Positions 36,500 to 49,099 of a stretch of DNA of 64,000 bases are shown in pieces. The stretch covers positions 1,116,001 to 1,180,000 of the forward strand of contig JBITNC010000001.1 in assembly GCA_050084985.1 (NCBI GenBank), read 5' to 3'. The position numbers were made by a program, and so were the translations under genes. The DNA comes from Nageia nagi (Eukaryota > Pinophyta). The notes beneath the pieces are model-generated. The model was not told the origin of the DNA and searched no databases. It saw nothing but the letters and a program-made list of their open reading frames with translations. Position 1 is the stretch's first letter. Every line of letters starts with the position of its first letter.

Positions 36500-36890
36500 G
36501 TTGTTATTCATTCTCTATAATAACAATCATATGTGAAGCTTTAGCTATATTTTCACAAAGAGCCCTACCTTGATTAGCTTGGTTGGCTTAATTTATACAT
36601 CATATTCCATTATTTTAGTAATCCAACCAGCCTTTCCTTCACCTAGATCTCCTTGTATAACATAATTTCTTACATATGGATGGATAGTAAATAATCAAGA
36701 GATTATTCTCATATTTGAAGAGTACCATATTAATTGCTATAAAGAATATTATTCTTTCAGATCCCTACTCATACATTGGTGAAATTTTTTGACATGTCAA
36801 GATTTTTTAGCATAGGATCTTATATTATAGCCCTTTTAATTTTTTTAAAGGCTATTTTTGATTCACTTGACCAAGAGAATACATCATCCT
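36500..36890 (-). pseudogene. E2 second RNase H, C-terminal part
   Basis: Between RT and integrase on the minus strand. The recognisable part, YVIQGDLGEGKAGWI then MEYDV and KPTKLI (about 36580-36680), corresponds to the connection end of the RNase H that normally follows gypsy RT. The catalytic core in 36700-36890 is too damaged to read. It is separate from the upstream RNase H at 38060-38550. Confidence 0.55.
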
Positions 36891-37930
36891 TTTTTAGCAT
36901 TGAAGTGATTGGGGATACAATTTTTGAAAAATCATTAATGAATTTTCAAAAAAATTTATTTGATCAAGGAATAATTGCAAGGCTTTCTTGTTGGAAGGAA
37001 GAGGCAATGCTTTAATAGCTTTTACTTTATCTAGATCCATTGGTAATCCTTCTTTTGAAATAATGTGGCCAAGTAATTTTCCTTGATTAACCATAAAAAC
37101 TAATTTTTTTTAGATTTATTGAAATGCCAAATTTTATACATCTTTCAAAAACTTGCTTTAGATGTTCTAGATGATCCATTTTTACTTGTAAAGAACACTA
37201 TGATATCATACCAAATAGAACATATAATCTTATTTCTTAGTTCACCAAATGCATGATCCATGGCTCTTTGAAAAGTAGCTCCCACATCAAAAAGATCAAA
37301 ATGCATTCTTTGAAAAGTAAATGTCCCCCATTTGGTTGTAAATGTAGTTTTGTATTGATCCTTTATCATTTACCCAAATTTGTTTAAATCTTGAGTAACC
37401 ATCAATATTGAAAAATAGGAAGCTCTAACTATTGTATGAAGAATTTGCTCCATAGGTGGGAGAGGATAATTATCTATGAGAGATACTTTATTTAAAATTT
37501 TGAAATCAACACATAGTCTGATTTCTCCACTTTTCTTTCTAACAAGAGCTAGATTTACAACCCAAGAAGAGGGCTTGATAGGATAAATAATTGTTGAATC
37601 AAGCAACTTGATCAATTCTTTTTCATAGCTTGCTCTATTTTTGGGTTGATTGGCCTTTATTTTTGCCTACATGATTTGGTATCTAGTTCAAGCTCAATTA
37701 TGTGTTGGATGAAACTCTTATCATATGTCTTAATATAATCATAATATCACATAATTACTTTAGAAAATCATGAAAAATTTGAGACATAACAACTTTTTCT
37801 TCATTTAACACTTTGAACCAACTTTGATATATTTATCAAGTTCTATTTCCAATTCAACATAATGCTCCTTCTAGATGGCCAAATATTTAGCCTTTTGACA
37901 TCTTCTGAATCAAATAGTATTTCAAAAGAG
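36890..37930 (-). pseudogene. E2 reverse transcriptase with linker
   Basis: The linker IPKGLLSFEILFD (37900-37960) leads into RT: LVRKKSGEIRLCVDF and DNYPLPPMEQIL (37440-37560), then KTTFTTKWGTFTF and GATFQRAMDHAF (37200-37350). The catalytic box reads IWYDIIVF (about 37190) in place of the YLDD-type box, so the first Asp is lost. VNQGKLLGHIISKEG (37050-37094) and LPSNKKALQLFL follow. One stop lies between the two main blocks in the same frame (about 37370). Clearly Ty3/gypsy and clearly a different branch from E4/E5. Confidence 0.9.
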
Positions 37931-38059
37931 AGTAATCCTTTTGGTATAACATTATTTTTAAGTTGAATAACATTTGATTCTTGGAAATAATTAAGTACTT
38001 TCTGAATACCAAAAGTGTGAGCCATTGCTTCATCCAAGAGGAAATTCATAATATGCTCA

Positions 38060-38550
38060 TCAAAGTTGAATACTTGTAAAAATTTTGTAGCATTAGGTAC
38101 TAAGGCCTACATTGAACTTTGAATCCAAGAGCTCCTCTTTTATAATAAGTAGGATTATATCTAGCCCCTCTCCTAGTAAGTGCACTAGCTATTTGGTTGT
38201 ACCTTCTAGGAATAGATATAAAATTAATATCCAAGAATGACTCTAATAAATACCAAACTCTATTCCTATAAGTCTTTAGATGATGATGTTTTGCACTAAT
38301 CTAATTTTTGATTTGCTTTATGACCAATTCTAAATCACCATGGACAATTAGGCATCGGATGCCTATACTAACTACTTTGGATAACCTAAATATAGGGTTT
38401 CATACTTAGTAGTATTATTTATACACATTCATGTGAATATGAAAGATAACCTTTTCATAAGTCCCTTTGGAGACTTAAATACAACTTTGGCTCCACATCC
38501 ATGCTTACATATAGATCCATTAAAGTACATTATCCATATCTCATGTTCTT
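38060..38550 (-). pseudogene. E2 extra RNase H upstream of RT
   Basis: Minus strand. The segment IWIMYFNGSICKHGCGAKVVFKSP fits the first RNase H strand with the catalytic Asp changed to Asn. A KYETLYLG segment (Glu position) is read after a frame change, then CLIVHGDLELVIKQI with the GD-E/S-LV-KQ motif. LKTYRNRVWYLLE and SIPRRYNQIASALTRRGA follow, where the last catalytic Asp is Ser. This is the plant/archaeal-type RNase H found as an additional domain in Tat-like elements; here it precedes RT. All three changes indicate decay. Confidence 0.75.
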
Positions 38551-40149
38551 TTTTAGTTGTGATTGAGTATTTTTATATAAATAATAATTACCCATGCTAG
38601 CACCTATGAATTTATATTTTAAATCATTTTCAAAAAGAACTTCAATTATTAGTAGTGATTCTCTAAGTGTGTCCCTTTCAAATATTTCCATAGGTTGGGG
38701 ACCATTCATAGAGATTTTTCTATGATCTTCTTAAGATGAACACTTTTGGTGCACTCATTCAGAATTTTTACTTGTTTGTATTCAAAGAGAAGTAAAAGAT
38801 GAGTATAGTCTAAGCTAAGTACCCTCCTAATGTAGCAACAAATTCTCTGGAAAGTATATTCCAAACAAAAGTGGAAGATCAACCATAATGATATCTTGGA
38901 TAACATAAATGTCAAGGAAATCATTCAAAGTTATAGGACTACTTTAATGCTATCGATAACATCTATAGAGGAAGAATCCAATTGTATGACACTGTTAATA
39001 CATCTTGTAATATATAATTTCATTTTATTTGCAACAACTTTAGGGATCACAATTATCATAGCTCTGGTATATACAATACAATTATTTACTACCTAACCTT
39101 CTAATCTTAGGGATGAATAGAATGTTTAAGGTCTTCTTATACCCATTAGAGCTAGAGGGACATTAATAGATATTGTAAATATATGATTTCCCTCATTTAC
39201 CATCTTATTACTATTTTCTAATTTCAAAGCTTCTTGCAAAAGGTATAATTGACTTGGTATCTTTAATGCATCGTATTCATCTTAGAAGAAGTTTTCTTTA
39301 ATTCTTCCATAATATTGTATGGAGAATATAGGTTAAAGTTATTTGATTCTACTTGTTGGTGTGTTTTGAATCATTGAGTGGCCATTTTTTTAATATAATC
39401 AATAATAAAAGGATATATCAATGTACTAGGTCTCTCCTTTTCTAATTGCAATGGGGTTTATTTCAACAGGGACATTAGTACCTAAATTTTGAGAAATAAT
39501 GTCTAAATTTTGAGAAACATTGCTTGAATTTCCTAACAATTTATGTTATTTATTCTAATATTGAGCTAAGGAAGCCTTAGCTTTCTTATGTTTAGGTTAT
39601 ACTGGAATATATTTTCAATCTTGGTGAGGAGCTTGGGGTTGCTATGAAATCATTGAAGAAGTAGCTCTAGTTTGAACTAATTTGCTAATTCTCTAGCATA
39701 TCTTGAAAGCCAAAAAAATTACCATTATGAGATTAGTAGCAAGATCTAATGTAAGTTTTATCCTATATATTGATGTTGATAAATTTCACATGAATTTGGA
39801 AAATGGGAGCTGAGCATGGTGAACACCATTCCATAATGTTTGAAGCAACACTTTTTGCAAAACTAGTCATGATAGCATTCTCAATTTTTTTAGGAATGTT
39901 TTATTGTTCTAGCTAGTTTGCCTTGGGTTGGAATGTAGGTTGATATTAATTATCATATCATTTGTAATTAAAGCCTTGATTATACCTTTCTTGTAGAGTG
40001 AGCTTATTGGTGAGATTCTTGATAGTTATCTCCAATTTCCTTATTCTTTCTTCTTCTTAAGATTTAGGATTAGTACTAGTACTAGTGGATGTAAGAGCAT
40101 GTAATGTTGGTAACTAATTATGAACAATAGTTTGAGAGGAGGTGGTAAG
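38551..40149 (-). pseudogene. E2 protease / gag C-terminal region, unclear
   Basis: Coding-like pieces persist on the minus strand, for example a DIIMVDLPLLFGIYF segment (38840-38890) in the position expected just after the protease. No D-S/T-G triad could be placed with confidence and no zinc knuckle was found. Many stops. Confidence 0.4.
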
Positions 40150-40900
40150 GTTGAAACTCTAAGATGAGCAATTTATGAAGCTTTTTTAGGAGGTAAATTA
40201 GGAAACAAGGGCATAACAATTTTAGGCCACATCTTTCCAAAGGACACCAAAGTATGCTCAAAAGCTTTTGCTATTTGGTAAACATATGGTAAGGTATCTC
40301 TTGACATAATAATAAGTATATTAAGATTTATAAGAAAGGCCTTCTTATAATACACCAAAACTAATGCACTTGTTGGTCTAATCCTTACTGGGATAAATTT
40401 CCATGTTCTCTCAAATCTAATATTAAAATCATTAATGGACTCATGAGGATGTGTTTTGATACATGCTATATGACTAAGGAATGTGCTATCATCACCATAT
40501 ATAGCAAATATTTTAATTAAATCCTAACATAACTCTCTCCATGAATTTATAAACTCAAGAATGAGAGTTTTGAACCATTTAGTTGCTTTGCTTTTAAAAG
40601 AGTGTGATAATAATTTGGTCATCACCATTTCATCAGTGATATCAAATCTTGAAGCTAACAAAGATATATCTTGATAATGTTCATATGGTATCTTGCTATA
40701 TCCATCATATTTAGGCGAAAATTTGAAAGCTAGTTGAGAGATAGCAAGGGAATTAGCAATAATAACTAAAGGATGACCATTATTCCAAGCAAGAAAGTCT
40801 ACTAGCTAAGCCATACTTGGAGTAAAGGTAGGAGGTGAAGGATTCTCTAAGGTTGAATCAAATACTACTAATAGTGGGATTACCTTTAAGGGTACTATAG
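40150..40900 (-). pseudogene. E2 gag, capsid region
   Basis: Minus strand, retrotransposon gag fold-type sequence. FKFSPKYDGYSKIPYEHY (about 40680-40730), KATKWFKTLILEFINSW with the central W (about 40545-40595), HPHESINDFNIRFERTWKFIP (about 40400-40460) and VYYKKAFLINLNILI with DTLPYVYQIAKAFE (about 40230-40360). Order and spacing match plant gypsy gag. A few stops interrupt it. The 300 bp upstream to the LTR is leader. Confidence 0.8.
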
Positions 40901-42299
40901 GGGATACAACTTGAGATATCTTTCATCTTGTCCTCCTATGAAGGACTGATAGCTCTTAGAATCTAAGCTATTTTAGAGAATTTTTGGCACTACTTCTAGT
41001 AAGTCTATGTTTTGGAGGTGCCCAAGTTCAAAATGTTGATTGGTTGATAGTAGAGTCACTAATAAGATTAAAATAACCTTATAATATTTGAAGGATATGA
41101 TTGATATCCCATCAAACATGGCTATTAGGCCTATCTATGCTTGCTAAATATAGAATTTAGTTCAGGTCCCATCAAGCATGCCAAAAATGAAACATTTTTA
41201 CTATTGATTGGTATAGTGTAACATCAAGGGGTTTGGTCTAGTCATATTCTCCACTACCTACATAGTAGGTTTTTTAAGAGAGCAGAAGGTGGTGGAAATG
41301 TGCTCGTGTTGGTTTTCTTCTCAATCTTTGGATTATAGGCCAATTCCTATTTATTATGAAGGTTTAAAGTAATAGAAAAGAGATAGAAAGGTAAAGAGTT
41401 ATAGGAAAGAGATAAACAAATAAAGTAAAACTAAAACAAGAAATATAAAACCTGAGCATTGTAGCACAAGTAGCAATCCATAGCTAGGATGAAGAATACC
41501 AAGCTATCTTCACCTTGGGGTCTCATAATCATAATACATAGCCAAAATTTTAAGAAAACATCTCATACATAAAACCCACAAAAGTAATAAATAGCCACTT
41601 GTTGTAGGAGGGAAAACCATTTTCTATTTTTATTATCATATGTAAAAGCATCTTACAAATTTGGGCAAATTTGCTAAAATGTTTAACCTTTTTAATTTTT
41701 AATAGTTTAGCATTTATACATCTTTCTCCATTGTTGGATGGTTGTATCTCATTAATATACATAACTACATATCTTGAATGTAGCTAGAAAAAAAAACTAT
41801 TCATAATAAATACTACAACTATGTTAGATTACATAGTGAACAAGTACCAACAGCATGACTATATAAGAATTTGTAATTTCTAAATAGTCATATCCATAGA
41901 GCTATAATACTTCTAACATGTCATTGATTGCTCCTTCTTTGATCCTATAGTTGATTGAAAATGGCACTGTAGCTAATTGAATGACTACTTTTCTATAATT
42001 TAATAGGTATAATCTAATACTATCCTTTATCGATATCTATCTACTTCTTTGCAACTATTGATGATCCATATTGTAGTTATGAATGAATAAAGTAATGGGG
42101 ATTTATGAATAATATATCAACTTTGAGAAGGAACTACCACTGTTATGTGGAAATGAGTTGGTGTCAACACATTAATAGGGCCCCAAGGATCAAACACTTA
42201 AGATCAAGTGGACCCAAGTGTTAATTCTTTCTCATTACTCTTTCCTTAGTTTGGTAGGTCTTATTTCTTTTTTTCTAGCTTTGTTGATAATCTACTCTT

Positions 42300-42870
42300 T
42301 TGATACCCATTGATTTTTACCAAAACCTATGATGTCATCACTCAAAATCAATGGGCTTGATTTGATATCTTTATGAATATTCACTTACCATTATTTGTTC
42401 TAGGTGCTACTAAATTTTTCCAAAAATTATGACATCATTTCTCAAAATTGATGGGCCCTATTTGGTATCTTCATGAATCTTCACTTACCATTAATTGTTC
42501 TAGGACCCATTGATTTTTCCAAAAAACTATGATGTTCTCACTCAAAATTGGTGGGCTCTATTTGATATCTCTGTGAATCTTCATCTACCATTACTTGTTC
42601 TGAGACCTGTTAATTTTTGCCAAAAACTATGATATCATCCCTTAAATTTTGTGGGATCTATTTGATATCTTTGTGAGTCTTCACCCACTATTACTTGTTC
42701 TAGGACTTGCTAATTTTTTCCAAAAATTGTAACATCATCGCTCAAAATTGGTGGGCTTTATTTGATATATTCATGAATCTTCACCCACCATTACTTATTC
42801 TGGGACCGACTAATTTTCACCAAAAACTATGATGCCATTGCTCAAAATTGGTGGGCTCTATTTGATATCT
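42300..42870. repeat. ~98-bp tandem units in E2 right LTR
   Basis: About 5.6 units, the same number as in the left E2 LTR, with the same register. Confidence 0.9.
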
Positions 42871-42879
42871 TGGACCTGC

Positions 42880-43035
42880 ATTTACATAACTCTTGGATAA
42901 TTTGTATTTACACAACTCCCGAACACTTTGTATTTACACAACTCCCAAATACTTTGTATTTACACAACTCTTAGACACTTTGTATTTACACAACTCTCAG
43001 ACACTTTGTATTTATACAACTCCCAGACACTTTTT
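42880..43035. repeat. ~26-bp tandem array in E2 right LTR
   Basis: About six copies of the TTTACACAACTC..ACACTTTGTA unit, fewer than in the left LTR. Confidence 0.88.
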
Positions 43036-43271
43036 TAGGAATTTTACAAGGCAAAATATCTAAGATAAAGAATTGCTTATATAATAGCCAAATTATATAT
43101 ACAACAAATGATTGCTAATAACTCTCAAAATTCTTCATATTAAGGCTTATAGCAAATTTAGATTTTATGTCAAAGGGGATAGAATTAGAATAGAAAGAAT
43201 TTATGAAAAGAATGAAAGAATGATAATGTATTACCCCAACTCAAAGTGTGATTCTGAAGGAATACAACTTG

Positions 43272-45067
43272 TTCCTTTGAAAAATCCACCCAATGCATGA
43301 TTCTAATAACTATTCCAAATTTCTAACAAATCCTCCATGAAAATGCTCACCAAAATTATGATTTTTCAAAACCACTTTATGTAAATTAATTGTTAGTAGA
43401 ACTTCCAAATCATGTTCCTAATATCATGTGCTACCCTAACTACCCTTTCTTATACCCAAACTATGATCCAAAACTATGTAAAAAAACCATGATTATATCA
43501 CCCAATTTCACTCCCAAATCTATATCATGACCAATACACACCATTATCAAGTCTACCACCACCCAAGTTTTTTTATAGGGAAAATAGTGAATGATATGCC
43601 CAATGAACCAAGTCCATAAAAATTCCCCCTTTTCCTCTTAAAATGATCACATTTTCTACACATATGAGGCTTATCTAAGTCTTTTGATGGAATACAAGTT
43701 TTGACAAAGGGTTAATCTTATGATTTTACCATGACCAACCATAAATCTTCTTATATATGAAAAACATTGCCTTCAATCCAAATGCTTAAGAAATTCAAAA
43801 CTAATGTAGCCATATAACCATCATTGATTCATTAAGAATGGTTTATCAATATCAAACTCTTGAGGGCCAAATCTTGTCTAATTATATCCTTTGATTTCAT
43901 TATTATCAACTACCAAAAATACATCTAAAATACTACCTAATCTCATTCCATGTGCACTTTAAACTATAAGCTCCAAATATGCATTCTCTTGATTAGTTAT
44001 AAGGGTCAAAAATATGTCTCCAAGTTAATAACTCTTCAAATTTAAATATGCTCAAAAATATAAATGTAAATAGATTCTCTACCAAAGATGCAAAATTGTA
44101 CATAAAGGATGTAAAAACCATAAATTGGTCATGTAGTATTTAAATATACCCATAAATTCACCTCTTAATCTCCAATTCTACTCACAAATCCACTATGAAG
44201 GTCTACAAAATCCACTCCAAATAATCATAAATTGTTTCCTCCCAAGTTGACCACATAAAATTCCATCAGACAATGGATATTGAAATGCAAATATACCTAT
44301 GTTTGATCCAAGGTAATATGAATTCTACCCAAGTGCAATTATGAACAACACACGCATAGATCCACTAATGAAGGCTATAAAACTACCAATCATAAATCCT
44401 CTATGTAGTCTTCAATTGTGGCCCTTTGTAAAATCATTTGCTTTCCTACAAGATGGTAATAATATCCTCAACAAGATCACAATGCTGCCCAAAGGATAGA
44501 GATACCATCCAAATGTGACCAAAACCACCCAAAGGAGCCATAATCATGTTTTGCTACCACTTGCTAAGAACCCCAAAGTATTTTAATTCAATTTTACTCA
44601 ATATACTCCCTAAAATACAATAAAATTATCAATTACCACTCTAGAAAAACCACTCTTAAATATAAATTGTAATTTGTTATAATATTATAAGTAATGGAAT
44701 TTCCATTCCCTCTTAGAGGGGGTTACCTCCTAGAGAATAATTATTTTATGAAAATTTATCTCATTTCTTGGATGATTACAATGGAGAAGGACCTCCTATA
44801 AATATATTTAACCATTTAATTCTCAATGCATAATGCATGTGGTATAATTATAATATAAACACTAATAACATGTTATGGGATTATAACATTGCCATCCCCT
44901 TAAATAATCTTTATCATCAAAGATTGTATACACCATACATCATAATATGATATCTTATTAATATATTAGGTAGGGTTATTACATTGATGATCCCTTTGAT
45001 AAGTTTATCCTAAAAGCTTTCCAAAATACAAAGTCCATCCATGAATATTAGATATAGTAAGGGATAT
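43272..45067. repeat. dispersed repeat R, right piece
   Basis: Continues the sequence interrupted at 25264 and is parallel to 62928-64000. Shared phrases include AAATCCACCCAA, CCACC/CCTCCATGAAAATG, ATTTTTCAAAACCACTT, ACCATGATT, TATAAGCTCCAAAT, TGTCTCCAAGTTA and ACCATAAATTGGTCATGTAG. No coding is recognisable. Many short ACCATAAATCC-like phrases recur inside it. The true ends of R are not defined; homology fades toward 44930. Confidence 0.7.
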
Positions 45068-46412
45068 TGATCCAAAATTTGAATCAATTCAAAATGTTAT
45101 GTTATCTATCTTAGTTAAAATATCTCTTCTCCAACTTTTTGATGCTTGAAATGGATAGAAAATCCACCTTTGTATGCACAAGTTATGAGGTTTCAAATTA
45201 TATGGGTTTAATTAAATTTAAATGGAAAAATAAAATATTAATACCTTCAAAATTCTATGTGGGACCCATTTCCATATCATGCAACACTACTAATTCAATA
45301 GGTGATTGGACGATTAGTCATGAGAAAAGTCAAATTAATATGGACACATGTTTAACAACACATGGAAGGATGTTAAGTGGATATAATTATCTACACATAT
45401 TTTAAAAAGGATACTATGTGAATTAAAAAAAGGATTGGGTCTTGGCCAACCAACATGAGGGCCGCCCACATGGGGAGGCTTGCCATGTGATAGTCTTTCC
45501 CCATTTCTCCACCAGCCACAAATGGACATACCCATATCCAACACAATACTACCAACACTATCAATGTGATCCTTCAACTAGTTGCATAATCTTCCAAAGC
45601 TTGTGCATTGTCTCGTAGTCTCATTCATTTGGCTTCCCACTTGTTTGGCAATTTTAAATGCATTTTGATATATTTTGGAGGTATACATGTAGTCAAAGGG
45701 TAAGGTGACTATTTTTAAAATAAATTTTAACTTTTCAAGCTCCAACAACCTTGCCACATGTATATCCAAATATTATTAGATCCACCCATGCACTTGGAAG
45801 AAGGTATTAGAGGTATTTGTATATTTTAGAATGTGAATAAAAGCCACTACACATTTCAGTGAGTTGCAAATATTAATTCTAAGGGACCTTATTTTTTTCA
45901 TAGCCATATATCAAACCAAACAAGAAGACCTTATTAATGGTGGTGGATGGCCATTATATTATTTTATTGTGATATTTTGGCTATAAAAGAGGCCTTTGGG
46001 TTCTTTGTAGCATATGGAAACAATTGAAAAATTGCTTAGAATTATTTTAGGGAAAGATTTTTAGAGAGGAAGAGTTGTTAGATAGAGAGACAATGTTGTA
46101 TTGTTGAAAAAGCATTGTAGGTATGTAAGTCATGTTCTTGGCAATATTCTAAGTCCATATTGGAGGCCATTATGATGCATCTCAAATTAAGGAAGCTTTT
46201 GGTTTATGCCATGGTTTTATTCTCAAAGGAAGGGTTTCCCTAGGATACACTAATATCTCATTTTTGTAGGTGATTTTCTCTTTCTTTTCTTACATTTCAT
46301 TTTCTTCCAAAGTGGTCAAATCTCTTCAATTTTTCAAGAACTTAGAAGTTAATATGAAATAATCATAAACTAAAGGAAATATTAAAATTATTTTCAAAGA
46401 GTTTATGGAAAA
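45068..46412 (+). repeat. E5 5' LTR
   Basis: Starts TGATCCAAAATTTGAATC, which matches the E4 U3 end with one change in the palindrome. It ends GTTTATGGAAAA where E4 has GTTTATGGATCA. The length of 1,345 bp is inferred from these two ends. The possible left TSD is GATAT (45063-45067), which cannot be checked because the 3' end is lost. Open frames such as 45139-45405 have no recognisable product. Confidence 0.75.
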
Positions 46413-46416
46413 AGTT

Positions 46417-46428
46417 TGGTATTAGAGC
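46417..46428 (+). other. E5 primer-binding site
   Basis: TGGTATTAGAGC, one transition away from the iMet-type TGGTATCAGAGC, four bases after the LTR as in E4. Confidence 0.85.
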
Positions 46429-46555
46429 TCATGTTTATGATAATGTTGGGAATGCAATTATTGTGATATAACATTTCTTGTGAGACATTATTACTAGATC
46501 AAGGAGCAAGAATGGAGAAGGTGAATTAGTGGAGCCTAATCTAGTTCTTGGATCA

Positions 46556-47452
46556 ATGATTTGGGTTAGAGAACAAATAAGGACATCCATGGAATTTGAA
46601 GGAGAGACAACTCCACCTCCTCCATTGGAACAAAAAAATTTTGCACAAGATATTAAGGAACTTAAAGATATATTAATATAAGGATTCAAGTAAGGATCTT
46701 CTTCAAGAAACCAAAGATGATGATATTAAACCTAAGAATGGTAATTTTAATACATCATTTCTCAAGAATTCATCACTTAAGTTAGATGTAATTTTAATAC
46801 ATTTAATGCAAAAGTAAATGCTAAAAAACTTGATTATTGGCTTAAGAAAATTGAATTCTATTATAGAGTTCAATAAATTAAGGATGATAGAGAAATGATC
46901 CAATTGGTTGCTTTGAACTTAGGTGATAATTCTTTCATTTATTTGAAGAGATATTCATAATTTAATTTCTATGAACGTGACTACACATGAAAGGATTTTG
47001 AAGAATTGTTAAGGGACCAATTCTATCCACTTGGTTATATATAAAAGACATTCATGGAGTGGAAAACTATCATGCAAAGCAAGGGAAAAAATGTTCAAGA
47101 GTACACTATGATATTTCAAAAGAATGCCAACATGCTAGGTATATCTTTGGATACTCAAGACACTCTCTTTAAGTTCATTGGTGGTTTACATATCTATTTG
47201 AGGAATACACTTTTTATATTTAATCCCATTAATTTAGATCAAGTGTGTATTCAAGCAACTTATTTAGAGGCTATAAGTAAACATGTACAAGATGATAGAG
47301 AGAGTGAGAAGTTCATTCCTAAGCATCATTTTGATAAAGGAAAAGGGAAAAATAAATCTCACAAAAAGACTACTTATACACTACATAAAGAAGATGAATC
47401 TAATCATTGTATACATTTTCAAAAAGTAGGAAATATTGAGGAAAAGTGTTAG
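46556..47452 (+). pseudogene. E5 gag
   Basis: Blocks shared with E4 gag: NAKKLDYWLKKIEFYYR (46808-46868), FxELLRDQFYPLGY (46998-47040), LDTQDTLFKFIGGLHIYLR (47148-47205) and CIQATYLE. The knuckle near 47410-47452 reads C-x2-F-x4-N-x4-C, with the second Cys and the His lost. Stops are frequent before 47050; the frame 47054-47452 is open. Confidence 0.82.
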
Positions 47453-47639
47453 AAGTTGCATCTTGAACTTCATTATAAAAAGTATTCAAAAAATAAAAAA
47501 AAGGAACTACAAATACTATTCAAGTAGAGGATAAATTAGATACTGATGAAAGGTTTTATTATATGGATTTATAATGGGATTCTAAATCACATTAGGAAAC
47601 TAAAATGATAAAATTTTTCTTGTTAAGGTATAAGTTAAT

Positions 47640-48180
47640 AGAATACATATTAATGCTTTGTTTGATCTAGGATCTCAAGCTAACTTAATTACAAAAGAGA
47701 ATGTAAACAGTCTTGATTCACCTACATAGCCACATCCACATCCTTACCCATTCGGTTGGGTATGTAGTGATGCTAAATTTAAATAACAAGATAATGAAAA
47801 TAAGATTTGCTATTGACATCAATTTTAGTGATGAAGTTATCTTGGATGTTGTTCCTTTATATATATGTGGGATTGTATTGGGAATTCCCTATTTGTATGA
47901 TAGAGATGCATATTTCTATAAGAGAAAAAGTAAGTATAGAATCCTTAAGGATGATATAACTCACATGATTAAAATTAATCAAAGTAAAAAGAATGAATCT
48001 TTCATTACTACAGGTCAAGTGAAAATACTAATCAATGTAGGTCAAAGATTTATTCTTGCGATGGTAAGACCTCAAGATAAGGAGGTTGGCATCATACATG
48101 CTCTTGAGGTTTATGAGCCTCAACATCAAGATGAAGTAAATAAAATCATAATAGAATTTGGTTATCTTTTTTAGGATCCA
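47640..48180 (+). pseudogene. E5 protease region
   Basis: An ALFDLGSQANLI segment (about 47655-47690), with D-L-G in place of D-S/T-G, then VILDVVPLYICGIVLGIPYLYDRDA (about 47835-47910), the ILG-type motif seen in E4. The open frame 47713-48174 continues into the RT linker (MVRPQDKE, ALEVYEPQ). The active-site change shows it is inactive. Confidence 0.75.
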
Positions 48181-49000
48181 TAGGGTTTACCTCCTATGTG
48201 ATATATTCAACATGAGATTTAGTTGTAATAAGATGCTACACTTTTAAATATTGGCTTGTATTTCCAATTAGTTATGGAGATTGAAGAAATTAAGAAGCAA
48301 GTTGAATACTTGCTAAATCAATAAGTCATTCATGAAAGTACTTCACCATGTGGATCACCCATTATTTTGGTACCAAATAGATATGGTTCTTGGCATATGT
48401 ATGTTGATTATAGAGATCTCAACAAGATAACAGTAAGAAATTGATATCCCTTGCCACGTATTAATGATATAATGGATCAACTTTAACATGTTGTGTTATT
48501 TATAAACATATATATTATAAGTGATTATCATCAAGTTCATATTAAGGAAGATGATATTTGGAAAACTACATTCAAAACTAAATAGGGATTATCTAAATTG
48601 TTAGTTTTACTATTTGAGCTATGCAATGCACCAACTACATTCATAAGAGTTATGAATGAGGTATTGAGATCTTTAATTTATCCATTTATTATTATGTATC
48701 TAGATGATATTCTTGTATACTATAAAATATGGAATGATCATATGATGCACATATTAAAATATTTGAAGTATCAAGGTAAGAAAAACTCTTCTTGAAAATG
48801 TCTAAATATGATTTTTCTAGGAAAGAATTATTATATATTGGGCACATAGTTGGAGCTGGAAAACTAAAGATAGATCCTACAAAAGTAGAGGCCATCATGA
48901 ATTGGTCATGAAACACAAATATCACAAAGACTAGAAATTTCCTTGGATTAGTTCAATATCTTAGAAAGTTTATTACTAACTTTTCATATATTGCTTTACC
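48181..49000 (+). pseudogene. E5 reverse transcriptase
   Basis: SPCGSPIILVPNRYGSW-type early motif near 48345-48400, then a stop where E4 also has one close by. FELCNAPTTF and YLDDILVYY with the catalytic box at 48697-48708 follow. After a frameshift come LLYIGHIVGAGKLKID (about 48825-48880) and FLGLVQYLRKFI (48940-48980). Each block is the direct counterpart of E4 RT. Confidence 0.87.
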
Positions 49001-49099
49001 AATTAATGCTATCATAGGAGCTCATGGATTTCAATGGGGAGGAAAGTAAGAAAATGCTTTCAATTAGTTGAAAAGAAAGATAAACAATGCTTCAGTTAT

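Larger units (their letters stand above)
25265..43266 (-). mobile_element. E2: Ty3/gypsy element carrying ORF-X
   Basis: Long LTRs at 25265-30938 (interrupted by E3; about 2,128 bp without it) and 41202-43266 (2,065 bp), TGTTGATC...GAATACA ends, TSD ACTTA (25260-25264) and ACTTG (43267-43271). The internal region of 10.3 kb holds, on the minus strand, gag, a protease-like region, an RNase H upstream of RT, RT, a second RNase H, integrase and then ORF-X. The target site is confirmed by the uninterrupted paralogue of R near 62925. The RT wording and the extra RNase H suit a Tat-like non-chromovirus lineage; the lineage is inferred. Confidence 0.88.
41202..43266 (-). repeat. E2 5' LTR
   Basis: 2,065 bp on the plus strand from TATTGATTGGTATAG (first bases mutated) to GAATACA (43260-43266). 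It contains the ~98-bp array (42300-42870) and the ~26-bp array (42880-43035). On the minus side the internal sequence starts GTAAAAATG; a TGGCATGCTTGATGGG stretch 16 bases in could be a degenerate primer site, unproven. Confidence 0.88.

Noticed and set aside
45139-45405. 88-codon plus-strand open frame
   Set aside because: Lies within the E5 LTR with no recognisable motif and no counterpart in E4.
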